From JANYJJ01 sp038241115 (GTDB lineage: Bacteria; Pseudomonadota; Gammaproteobacteria; Burkholderiales; Burkholderiaceae_C): a DNA stretch of 24,125 nt. A program made the translations under genes and the position numbers. The stretch covers positions 1 to 24,125 of the forward strand of contig JBBRGA010000040.1 of NCBI GenBank assembly GCA_038241115.1, given 5' to 3'. Under the pieces are notes generated by a model. That model was not told where the DNA came from and searched no databases. It saw nothing but the letters and a program-made list of their open reading frames with translations. The first letter of the stretch is position 1, and each line of letters begins with the position of its first letter. Shown here in pieces: positions 7,791 through 14,611 of the stretch.

Positions 7791-8668
7791 ACCCCAACGC
7801 CCGCTACTCTTTCGGTGGCGACGAACACGTCTTCGTCGAGATCAGCGAAGAGATGTCGCTGCCCGCTTTCTTCAAGGGCATGGCGATCTGCACCGAGCTC
7901 ACGCGGCGCGAGATCGCCGGCGTCACCGAGATCTGCCCAGCCAACGCGGCCTACCAGGTGCGTTTCGATCCGGACGTGATCAGCCCCGAAGCGATGTTGG
8001 CGACCCTGCAGCAGATCGAGCGCGACGTTGGCGACGCGCCATTCGAATTGCAGACGCGCATCGTCGAAATACCAGTGCTCTACAACGACCCGTGGACCCA
8101 CGAGACGCTGATGCGCTTTCGTGAGCGACACCAGGACCCGACGACGACGGACATCGAGTACGCCGCACGCATCAACGGCAAGGCATCGGTCGACGATTTC
8201 ATCGCGGCGCATTCCGGCTCGCCGTGGTTCGTCTCGATGGTCGGCTTCGTTGCCGGACTGCCGTTCTTGTTCCAGATGGTCGAGCGCAAAAGTCAGCTCG
8301 AAGTGCCGAAGTACCTGCGCCCGCGCACCGACACGCCGAAGCTGACGGTCGGCCACGGCGGCTGCTTCGCCTGCATCTACTCGGTGCGCGGCGCGGGCGG
8401 CTATCAGATGTTCGGCATCACGCCGGCGCCGATCTTCGATCCGGCGCAAAGCCTGCCCTACCTGAAGGATCTGATGGTCTTCTTTCGACCCGGCGATATC
8501 GTCAAGTGGAAACCGATCGACCGTACCGAGTACGACCGGCAGGTAGCGCAGGTCGAGGCCGGCACGTACGACTTGCGCATCCGCCCTGTCAGCTTCTCCC
8601 TAAAGACCTTTCTCGCAGATCCTGCGGCCTGCAACCAATCTTTGCTGGAGACGCTCCATGGCAATTGA
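7787..8668 (+). CDS. pxpB: PxpB/KipI-like (AHS1) carboxyltransferase or 5-oxoprolinase subunit, long divergent form
   Basis: A KipI/AHS1-family protein of 293 residues, clearly longer than the ~220-residue E. coli PxpB. The family frame is visible: an N-terminal Kip domain, the core entry RIVEIPVLYNDPW, then MVGFVAGLPFLFQ in place of the usual 'GFAPGFPYL', GHGGCFACIYSVRGAGGYQMFGITPAP stretching across the active-site side, and PYLKDLMVFFRPGDIVKW near the C-terminus. The usual 'GGEFGPDL' block is replaced by NDPWTHETLMRF. In urea carboxylase the KipI-like and KipA-like regions form the carboxyltransferase domain, so with the adjacent biotin genes this may be half of a carboxyltransferase. Its start overlaps the biotin carboxylase stop and its end overlaps pxpC by 11 bases. 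Confidence 0.85.
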   Translation: MNPNARYSFGGDEHVFVEISEEMSLPAFFKGMAICTELTRREIAGVTEICPANAAYQVRFDPDVISPEAMLATLQQIERDVGDAPFELQTRIVEIPVLYNDPWTHETLMRFRERHQDPTTTDIEYAARINGKASVDDFIAAHSGSPWFVSMVGFVAGLPFLFQMVERKSQLEVPKYLRPRTDTPKLTVGHGGCFACIYSVRGAGGYQMFGITPAPIFDPAQSLPYLKDLMVFFRPGDIVKWKPIDRTEYDRQVAQVEAGTYDLRIRPVSFSLKTFLADPAACNQSLLETLHGN

Positions 8669-9635
8669 CGTGCTCAAGCCCGGCCTCGCGACCTCGGTGC
8701 AGGATGCGGGCCGCATCGGCTACTACCACCTCGGCATTCCGCTCTCTGGCGCTCTCGATCAGGCCTCGTACCTGCTCGCCAATCTGTTGGTCGGCAACGA
8801 CGAGGGTGCGGCGGTGTTGGAGTGCACCTTGCTCGCGCCCGAGTTGCGCTTCGATGCCGATACCATCATCGCGGTAACCGGCGCGCAGGCACTGCCGCGG
8901 GTCAACGGCGCAGATGTCGAACGCAACGTCTCGATCTGCGTCAAGGCCGGCGACAAGCTGACCTTCGACTTCATGAAGATCGGCGCACGCATCTACATCG
9001 CCGTGGCGGGCGGTATCGACGTGCCGCTGGTGCTCGGCAGCCGTTCGACTTACGGGCTTGGGGCGTTCGGCGGACTGAACGGCCGCAAGCTGATGGCCGG
9101 CGACATCCTGTCGGTCGGCTCCGCATCGGCGTCGGCGCGCGAAGGTCGCTGCGCCCCGGCCGAGCTGCTGCTGGCGCCGGCCAAGGAAGTCAATCTGCGC
9201 GTGCTGCCGGGCCTCTACGACCACCGCCTGAGCGACGCCTCGACCGCGCGCTTTTATGCCGAAACCTGGACGGTCGCGCCCGAGGCCGACCGCATTGGCT
9301 ATCGCTACAGGAACGCTCAGCCGCTGAACTGGCGCGAGCGGACGCCGCCGTTTGGTGCGGGCTCCGACCCATCGAACATCGTCGATGCCGGTTACCCCTA
9401 CGGCTCGATTCAGGTGCCGGGCGGGCTCGAGCCGATCATCCTGCACCGCGACGCTGTCTCTGGTGGCGGCTACGCGATGATCGGCACCGTCATCAGCGCC
9501 GACATGGACCTCGTCGGTCAGATGCAGCCGAACAACAAGGCTCGTTTCGTGAAAGTTGACATGCGCGAGGCACTGCAGGCACGGGCCGAGCGACGTGAAC
9601 GGCTCGACCGACTGCGACGCGCATTGGCAGACTGA
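8658..9635 (+). CDS. pxpC: PxpC/KipA-like (AHS2) carboxyltransferase or 5-oxoprolinase subunit
   Basis: A 325-residue KipA/AHS2 protein of normal length. It begins with the family signature IDVLKPGLATSVQDAGRIGY (3-22), followed by HLGIPLSGALDQASYLLANL, then GAAVLECTLLAPELRF and VAGGIDVPLVLGSRSTYG. The C-terminal part has ADRIGYRYRNAQPL, GYPYGSIQVPGGLEPIIL and SGGGYAMIGTVISADMDLVG. It is the last gene of the operon and overlaps pxpB by 11 bases, as expected for subunits made in equal amounts. KipA-like and KipI-like proteins form a complex in both 5-oxoprolinase and the urea carboxylase CT domain. It converges on the GntR gene over a 61-base gap in which I see no convincing terminator. Confidence 0.9.
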   Translation: MAIDVLKPGLATSVQDAGRIGYYHLGIPLSGALDQASYLLANLLVGNDEGAAVLECTLLAPELRFDADTIIAVTGAQALPRVNGADVERNVSICVKAGDKLTFDFMKIGARIYIAVAGGIDVPLVLGSRSTYGLGAFGGLNGRKLMAGDILSVGSASASAREGRCAPAELLLAPAKEVNLRVLPGLYDHRLSDASTARFYAETWTVAPEADRIGYRYRNAQPLNWRERTPPFGAGSDPSNIVDAGYPYGSIQVPGGLEPIILHRDAVSGGGYAMIGTVISADMDLVGQMQPNNKARFVKVDMREALQARAERRERLDRLRRALAD

Positions 9636-9696
9636 GCGCAGCGGGGGCGCAGGCTTCCGGGCCCTTGCTGACGGGCGGGTGACGAGCGCACTTCAG

Positions 9697-10698
9697 TCAA
9701 TCCAGCTGTCGGGTTAAATAAGGCGCCAGCCGCGGTGGCTCGACGATCACCGCGACGATCTTCAGATGAATGATGCTGCGTCGCGACTCGGCATGCAGAT
9801 GCGCCGCCAGCGCCGCCATCGCCGCATCGACCGCATCCTGCAGCAGCAAATCGTAAATGACACGGTGTTCGTCGGCCACGCGCGGATCGATCGGCAGTCC
9901 TAGACTGCGCAGGAATCGCTCGGTTTCGAGCAGCGGCAATTGCACATGACGCAGGGTGTCCGCAAGCCGTTCGTTGGTCGTCGCCAGCAGCAGCGTCTCG
10001 TGCAAGTCAGATTCGATCCGGTCAAGCTCCTCGGCGGTGCAGGCTTCGCCGGGCGGAATCACGCAGCGCTCACGCTGAGCTTCTATCGTCTCGCGCGGCG
10101 TCTGCTCGCTGGCGCTGCGCAGCGCCAGCGGCTCCAGCGCCGCCCGCATCTCGTACAACTCGCGAATGTCCTTCGCCGTCAAAGGCCCGGCGACCCAGTG
10201 CGAGCTTTGGGTCTTGCGCACCAGCCCGCGCTCCTGGAGTCGGCCGAGAACGTCGCGCGCCACGGTGCGCGACACGCCGTAGTGATCGGCCAGTTCCGCT
10301 TCGATGATTCGGTAGCGGCCAAACACCAGGCACGAGGCCACCGCTTGCTCGACCGTGGTATAGATCCGCTCCCACGACGTGCGCGTCTGCAGCGCGGCAC
10401 CAGCCTGCGGGCTGAGCGAGATGGCGAGCGAGCCGAACGGTGTGCGGATCGGCGCCCGGTCGCTCGCCTTTGGCCCGACCAGAAAGCCCCGGCCATCGAA
10501 GCGATGGATCAGTTGCCGCGTTTCCAATTCGGCCAAGGCCCGTTGCACCGGCGCGCGGCTGGTTTGAAAGACATCGGCGATGGGCTTTTCCAGCAACACC
10601 AGGCCGGGCAGCAAATGCCCGATGCGGATATGCCGCTCCAGCACTTCGGCGATGACCGCATACAGATGCGTTGGGTTGGTGGGAGCGATGGTGGTCAT
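9697..10698 (-). CDS. GntR/FCD-type regulator with two winged-helix domains
   Basis: A 333-residue GntR-family regulator, about 100 residues longer than usual. It contains two GntR-like winged helices. The first (about 12-75) has HLYAVIAEVLERHIRIGHLL, then IADVFQTSRAPVQRALAEL and HRFDGRGFLVG. The second (about 108-170) has WERIYTTVEQAVASCLVFGR, then LADHYGVSRTVARDVLGRL and LVRKTQSSHWVAG. A C-terminal FCD effector domain follows from about 178 (AKDIRELYEMRAALEPLAL, and later DEHRVIYDLLLQDAVDAAM). The second unit plus FCD equals one standard FadR-type regulator; the first is an added domain. The ATG at 10698 is preferred over a TTG at 10743. It is divergent from the long ABC/amidase operon and is the likely regulator of that operon. 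Confidence 0.9.
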   Translation of the reverse strand: MTTIAPTNPTHLYAVIAEVLERHIRIGHLLPGLVLLEKPIADVFQTSRAPVQRALAELETRQLIHRFDGRGFLVGPKASDRAPIRTPFGSLAISLSPQAGAALQTRTSWERIYTTVEQAVASCLVFGRYRIIEAELADHYGVSRTVARDVLGRLQERGLVRKTQSSHWVAGPLTAKDIRELYEMRAALEPLALRSASEQTPRETIEAQRERCVIPPGEACTAEELDRIESDLHETLLLATTNERLADTLRHVQLPLLETERFLRSLGLPIDPRVADEHRVIYDLLLQDAVDAAMAALAAHLHAESRRSIIHLKIVAVIVEPPRLAPYLTRQLD

Positions 10699-10767
10699 GG
10701 CCAATTTGTCAGCCCCGGGCAGCGGTCTGGTGCACTGCTTCAAGGGGGTGGAGTATTCGCACTATTT

Positions 10768-10776
10768 GTATGCATT
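10768..10776 (+). promoter_or_regulatory. Candidate regulator half-site GTATGCATT (copy 1)
   Basis: GTATGCATT near the gntR start recurs in inverted orientation about 105 bp away as ATTGCATAC (10873-10881), matching 8 of 9 positions. FCD-type GntR proteins often bind short dyads of this AT-rich, GTA-containing kind. It is a candidate site for autoregulation by the divergent GntR gene. Confidence 0.35.
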
Positions 10777-10777
10777 G

Positions 10778-10793
10778 CGCATCTTTAGATGCG
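10778..10793. promoter_or_regulatory. 16-bp perfect dyad CGCATC-TTTA-GATGCG
   Basis: A perfect 6-bp inverted repeat with a 4-base centre lies in the gntR/ABC divergent region, 80 bp before the gntR start codon. Its arms share the GCATC/GATGC sequence with the dyad upstream of pxpA, though the spacer is 4 here and 7 there. It may be an operator or a leader hairpin. Confidence 0.4.
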
Positions 10794-10872
10794 AGACGTG
10801 AACCATTTTGACACTTCGGTAAGGTGCGGGCCAACGAAACTCGTCACTCGTTGCTCAGGCGTACAAATGTCT

Positions 10873-10881
10873 ATTGCATAC
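10873..10881 (-). promoter_or_regulatory. Candidate regulator half-site (copy 2), overlapping the -35 element
   Basis: ATTGCATAC is the inverted, 8-of-9 match to GTATGCATT at 10768. It overlaps the proposed -35 hexamer of the long operon, so a protein bound here would compete with RNA polymerase. Confidence 0.35.
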
Positions 10882-10902
10882 GTCATTCACTAAAGCTATA
10901 TT
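10874..10902 (+). promoter_or_regulatory. Predicted sigma-70 promoter of the ABC/amidase operon
   Basis: TTGCAT (10874-10879), a 17-base spacer and TATATT (10897-10902) form the best promoter-like arrangement I see in the window. It lies about 90 bases before the ATPase ATG, in the AT-rich part of the gntR/ABC gap. The leader would be about 80 bases. Confidence 0.5.
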
Positions 10903-10991
10903 AATTGCAGCTGTTCAGTAATGCAAAGACAAGGCAAGGCAAGGATGCTTCACCCCCGATCGATTCACGCGCACTACCGGAAGGCTTTGTC

Positions 10992-12074
10992 ATGACGGCC
11001 GCCCTTCGGCTGCACCGCGTCAGCAAATCCTTCGACGGTGTCGCTGCGCTGCGCAACATCTCGCTCGAAGTCGAGACCGGCGAATACCTAACCATCCTTG
11101 GCCCGAGCGGCTCGGGCAAATCCACGATGCTGCGCGTCATCGCCGGCTTCGACAGCGTCGACAGCGGCCGCATCGAAGCGGCCGGACAAGACGTTGCGGG
11201 CACGCCCGTGCACACCCGGGGCGTCGGCTTCGTGTTCCAGTCATTCGCGCTCTTCCCGCACCTGAAGGTCTTCGACAACCTCGCCTTCGGGCTGCGTTAC
11301 CGACAGAACGCGCCGGCGGTCAATGAAGCACAGGTTCGGCGCGAAGTCGACGAAGCGCTGGCGCTGGTGGGCTTGAGCGGCTTGGGCGGGCGCGCCATTG
11401 GCGAAATCTCGGGCGGGCAAAAACAGCGCGTGGCGCTGGCGCGCTGCCTTGTGGGCAAGCCGAAGATCGTGTTGCTGGACGAACCGCTCGGCGCGCTCGA
11501 TGCCAATCTGCGCGATCAAATGACGCTCGAGCTCAAACGCATCCAGCGCCAGCTCGGCAGCACTTTCCTGCACGTCACCGGCAACGAACAAGAGGCGTTG
11601 GCCATCGGCAGCCGGGTCGCGGTGCTCGACCAGGGCGCGGTGGTGCAGATCGACACGCCGCGCCGCCTGTTCGAACAGCCGGCGACGAGCCAGGTCGCGC
11701 GCTTGCTCAACTGCTTCAATAGCCTGCCTGGGCAAGCCGGCGGCGGTCGCCTCGGCGGCGCGAACTTCGACGTGCCGCTGCCTGTCGACGGCGCGCATCT
11801 GCAGGGCGCGGCCGTCTGCATGGTGCGGCGTGACCATGTGCAGGTGCAGGAAGAACACGCCCCGCGGGCGGCCGTGGGCGGCGCCCATCTCACCGGTGCC
11901 TATGTGGCGAGCGAATACGCCGGCTCGCGGGTAGTGGCGATCTTCGAGACCGGTCATGGCGCGCACTTCGAAGTCGAGTACCACTTGAGCCATCGCCGCC
12001 CGACCGAGTTCGTGCCCGGCCGGCGTTACGCGCTGTGCTGGCAGCCTGCGGAAACCCTGGCCTACGCCGCCTGA
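10992..12074 (+). CDS. ABC transporter ATP-binding protein (PotA-like), switch histidine replaced
   Basis: A 360-residue import ATPase of the polyamine/opine type: nucleotide-binding domain plus a C-terminal TOBE-like region. Visible motifs are Walker A GPSGSGKST (37-45), Q-loop VFQSFALFPH (81-90), signature ISGGQKQRVALAR (139-151) and Walker B IVLLDEPLGALD (159-170). The H-loop, normally 'VTHD', reads HVTGNEQEAL, so Gly197 replaces the switch histidine. The ATG at 10992 is chosen because GGAAGG lies seven bases upstream; a TTG at 10905 would add 29 unrelated residues. It is first in the long operon, followed by two permease genes. A second, fully canonical ATPase lies later in the same operon, so the two may pair as an asymmetric motor. 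Confidence 0.93.
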   Translation: MTAALRLHRVSKSFDGVAALRNISLEVETGEYLTILGPSGSGKSTMLRVIAGFDSVDSGRIEAAGQDVAGTPVHTRGVGFVFQSFALFPHLKVFDNLAFGLRYRQNAPAVNEAQVRREVDEALALVGLSGLGGRAIGEISGGQKQRVALARCLVGKPKIVLLDEPLGALDANLRDQMTLELKRIQRQLGSTFLHVTGNEQEALAIGSRVAVLDQGAVVQIDTPRRLFEQPATSQVARLLNCFNSLPGQAGGGRLGGANFDVPLPVDGAHLQGAAVCMVRRDHVQVQEEHAPRAAVGGAHLTGAYVASEYAGSRVVAIFETGHGAHFEVEYHLSHRRPTEFVPGRRYALCWQPAETLAYAA

Positions 12075-12105
12075 GCGGACGCCTGATCCCGAGATTCCCG
12101 CCACC

Positions 12106-13011
12106 ATGACACCCACCACCCTGGCCAAGGCGCCGTCCGCGGCCGAGCCGCGACCCCACGGCGCACGCCGCGACTTCAAGACTGCACTGCTGCTCGCACC
12201 CGGCATGATCTGGATGCTGCTGTTCCTGCTGGTGCCGTTGTTGATGATGGTCTACGTCAGCTTCTGGACGCAGACCACCTTCACCATAGAACCGATACTT
12301 ACGCTCGACAGCTGGCAGCAGTTCTTTTCGACGCCCACCTACATCGGCGCGCTGTGGACGACGATCAGCCTATGGCTCATCGTGCTCGCCGCCTGCCTCT
12401 TGCTCGGGTACCCGGTAGCGCTCTACATCGGCCTGTTTGTCAAGAACAAAACGCTGCAGACAGTGCTGCTGGTGCTTTGCGTGATCCCGTTCTGGACCTC
12501 GTTCCTGATCCGCGTGCTGGCCTGGCGCCCGATGCTCGGCAGCGAAGGCGCAATCAACCTGATCCTGATGAAGCTTGGCGTGATTCAAGAGCCGCTGCAG
12601 ATCCTGCTTTTCAGCTCGCTTTCGGTAGTGATCGGCATGACGCAGATCTACGTCGTCTTCGTGGTCGGTCCCGTGGCTTTCATGCTGTCGCGCATTGAGC
12701 CCAGTCTGATCGAAGCGGCGCGGGATCTGGGGGCCGGAACCTGGAAGATCTTTCGCTCGATCGTGCTGCCGCTGAGCATGCCGGGCGTGGTGGTCGGTGC
12801 AATCTTCGTGACCATCATGGTGCTCGGCGAATTCGCCACTTCTTCGGCGCTGTCGGGCCGCAAGGTCAACATGCTGGGCAACATCATCGTCACGCAGGTT
12901 GGTTCGTTGAAGTGGGCCTTCGCGGCGGTCGCGGGGGTGATCTTGACCGCAATCACCGCGCTCATCGTCGCGCTGATGCTGCGCCTCGTGAATCTGCGCG
13001 AGGAGCTTTGA
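12106..13011 (+). CDS. ABC transporter permease (PotB-like)
   Basis: A 301-residue inner-membrane permease with about six hydrophobic segments. The first is LLLAPGMIWMLLFLLVPLLM (about 29-48), and others include LWLIVLAACLLLGYPVALYI and GVILTAITALIVALML near the end. The cytoplasmic EAA loop that docks on the ATPase is IEAARDLGAGTWKIFRSIVL followed by PLSMPGV. A soluble N-terminal tail of about 25 residues precedes the first segment. It pairs with the next gene, two bases downstream, to form the translocation pore. Similarity is to the spermidine/putrescine transporter class, but substrates of this class are varied and the operon points to a nitrogenous small molecule other than a polyamine. 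Confidence 0.92.
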   Translation: MTPTTLAKAPSAAEPRPHGARRDFKTALLLAPGMIWMLLFLLVPLLMMVYVSFWTQTTFTIEPILTLDSWQQFFSTPTYIGALWTTISLWLIVLAACLLLGYPVALYIGLFVKNKTLQTVLLVLCVIPFWTSFLIRVLAWRPMLGSEGAINLILMKLGVIQEPLQILLFSSLSVVIGMTQIYVVFVVGPVAFMLSRIEPSLIEAARDLGAGTWKIFRSIVLPLSMPGVVVGAIFVTIMVLGEFATSSALSGRKVNMLGNIIVTQVGSLKWAFAAVAGVILTAITALIVALMLRLVNLREEL

Positions 13012-13013
13012 GC

Positions 13014-13865
13014 ATGCAAGGCAAATCCTCCCTGCGTGTCTTCCTCGCGCTCTTCACCGCGGCCTTCCTCGTCTTCCTTTACGCTCCAATGGCAGTGCTG
13101 AGCATCCTCAGCTTCCAGACCGGCCCGGAAGGCGGCCCGCAGTTCCCCATCATTGAGTGGTCGACCTACTGGTACCGCCACCTTCTGGGCCACATGCCGC
13201 CGTCCCGTGTGGCGCCGCTGGAGATGGGCGATGCGTTGATCCGCTCGCTGATGCTCGCAGTCGCGACCACAGTGGTGGCGACGGTCCTGGGGGTACTTTC
13301 CGCGCAGGCCTTCCGGCAGCGCTTCAAGGCGTCGGGTGCGGCCTTCTACCTGATCGTGCTCGGCATGATCGTGCCGGGCGTACTGGTCGGCCTCGGTGTG
13401 GCGCTGGTCGCCAATGCGCTCGATCTGCCACGCGCCTGGTGGGGCACCTCGTTCGTCGTGCACGTCGTGTATGCCTATCCGTTCGCATTCCTGGTGATGC
13501 TGGCCATCTTCAACCGCTTCGACCGTTCGGTGGAAGAAGCGGCCTGGAGCCTCGGCGTAAGCCCTCTGACGACCTTCCGACGCATCACCTTTCCGTTGAT
13601 TTTCCCTGGCGTGCTGAGCGCGATGCTGTTCTCTTTCACGCTGTCATACGACGAGTTCTCGCGCACGCTCTTCACGGCGGGTGGCGACCTCACCTTGCCA
13701 TTGACCATCTACGGCTCGTTCTCAGTCGAGATCCACCCGAACGTGTTCGCGTTTGGCGTGCTGACTACGCTCGCTTCGTTCACCCTGCTGGCGATCTACG
13801 GCGGCCTGATGGCGCTGACGGTGGGACGCGCCCGGCACATCGCGATGCAGGAGGCGATTCAGTGA
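13014..13865 (+). CDS. ABC transporter permease (PotC-like)
   Basis: A 283-residue membrane protein, the second permease of the importer. It begins with a hydrophobic segment LRVFLALFTAAFLVFLYAPM and has further segments such as LMLAVATTVVATVLGVLSA and FYLIVLGMIVPGVLVGLGVA. The EAA loop is VEEAAWSLGVSPLTTFRRIT with PLIFPGV after it. The ATG at 13014, two bases after the previous stop and preceded by GAGGAGC, gives the usual PotC-type N-terminus. Its last codons overlap the GTG start of the first dehydrogenase (GTGA), so enzyme and transporter genes are translationally coupled. That coupling is a strong hint that the dehydrogenase acts on the imported compound. Confidence 0.93.
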   Translation: MQGKSSLRVFLALFTAAFLVFLYAPMAVLSILSFQTGPEGGPQFPIIEWSTYWYRHLLGHMPPSRVAPLEMGDALIRSLMLAVATTVVATVLGVLSAQAFRQRFKASGAAFYLIVLGMIVPGVLVGLGVALVANALDLPRAWWGTSFVVHVVYAYPFAFLVMLAIFNRFDRSVEEAAWSLGVSPLTTFRRITFPLIFPGVLSAMLFSFTLSYDEFSRTLFTAGGDLTLPLTIYGSFSVEIHPNVFAFGVLTTLASFTLLAIYGGLMALTVGRARHIAMQEAIQ

Positions 13866-14611
13866 AGGCACTCGAAGTCAGACTCGCGGACCACATCGCG
13901 CTGGTCACCGGCGCCGCCAACGGCATCGGTCGCGCGGTGGCGCAACGCTTCATCGACGAGGGTGCGCGCGTGGTCGTGGCCGACCTCGATCTGGCGCGCG
14001 CCACTGCTGTCGCCGCCGAACTCGGTACGCGTGCTCTGGCGGTCGCGCTCGACGTTGCAGATGCCGCGCAGGTCGATGCGGCCTTTAGCTGCGCCGAACA
14101 GCACTTCGGCACGGTCAGCCTGCTGGTCAACAACGCCGGTCATGTGCATCAGTCGCCATTCGAGCAGATCGCCATCGACGACTTCGACCGCATGATCGCG
14201 GTGCATTTGCGCGGCACCTTCCTGTGTGCCCGACGCGCCATCGATTCGATGCTCTCGGCGCGGCGCGGCGTCATCATCAACATGGCCTCGCAGCTCGGTC
14301 AGATCGGCGGCATCGATCTCGTTCACTACAGCGCCGCCAAGGCCGGCATCATCGGTCTGACGAAGGCGCTGGCGCGTGAAGTCGCTGCCCGTGGTGTGCG
14401 CGTCAATGCCGTTGCGCCCGGCCCGATCAATACCGAGCTGGTGCGAGCGCTCTCTGCGCAGTGGCGGGCCCGCAAGGCGGCCGAGTTGCCACTCGGACGT
14501 TTCGGCGATCCGCAGGACGTGGCCGCCACCGTCGCCTTCCTGGCCAGCGACGAGGCCAGCATCTTTGTAGGCCAGACCATCAGCCCCAATTCGGGCGACA
14601 CGATGCTCTGA
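13862..14611 (+). CDS. Short-chain dehydrogenase/reductase (SDR) 1
   Basis: A 249-residue classical SDR that oxidises an alcohol or reduces a carbonyl with NAD(P)(H). Motifs: cofactor-binding TGAANGIG (16-23), Asp41 in VVVADLDLA favouring NAD(H), NNAG (90-93), and catalytic Ser143 in MASQLGQIGG with YSAAK giving Tyr156 and Lys160. The C-terminal block RVNAVAPGPINTELV is normal. The last residues deviate: the usual 'DGG' end is replaced by SPNSGDTML. The GTG start at 13862 overlaps the permease stop and is forced by the position of the Rossmann motif. The stop is immediately followed by the ATG of a second SDR. Substrate unknown; probably a step on the imported compound. Confidence 0.92.
   Translation: MKALEVRLADHIALVTGAANGIGRAVAQRFIDEGARVVVADLDLARATAVAAELGTRALAVALDVADAAQVDAAFSCAEQHFGTVSLLVNNAGHVHQSPFEQIAIDDFDRMIAVHLRGTFLCARRAIDSMLSARRGVIINMASQLGQIGGIDLVHYSAAKAGIIGLTKALAREVAARGVRVNAVAPGPINTELVRALSAQWRARKAAELPLGRFGDPQDVAATVAFLASDEASIFVGQTISPNSGDTML

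Noticed and set aside
9636..9696. Bidirectional terminator between pxpC and gntR
   Set aside because: The 61-base convergent gap is GC-rich, but I could not find a clean stem with a T-run.
10905..10991. Upstream TTG start for the first ATPase
   Set aside because: The ATG at 10992 has a good ribosome site and gives the standard N-terminus; the extra 29 residues are not ABC-like and would leave almost no leader after the predicted promoter.
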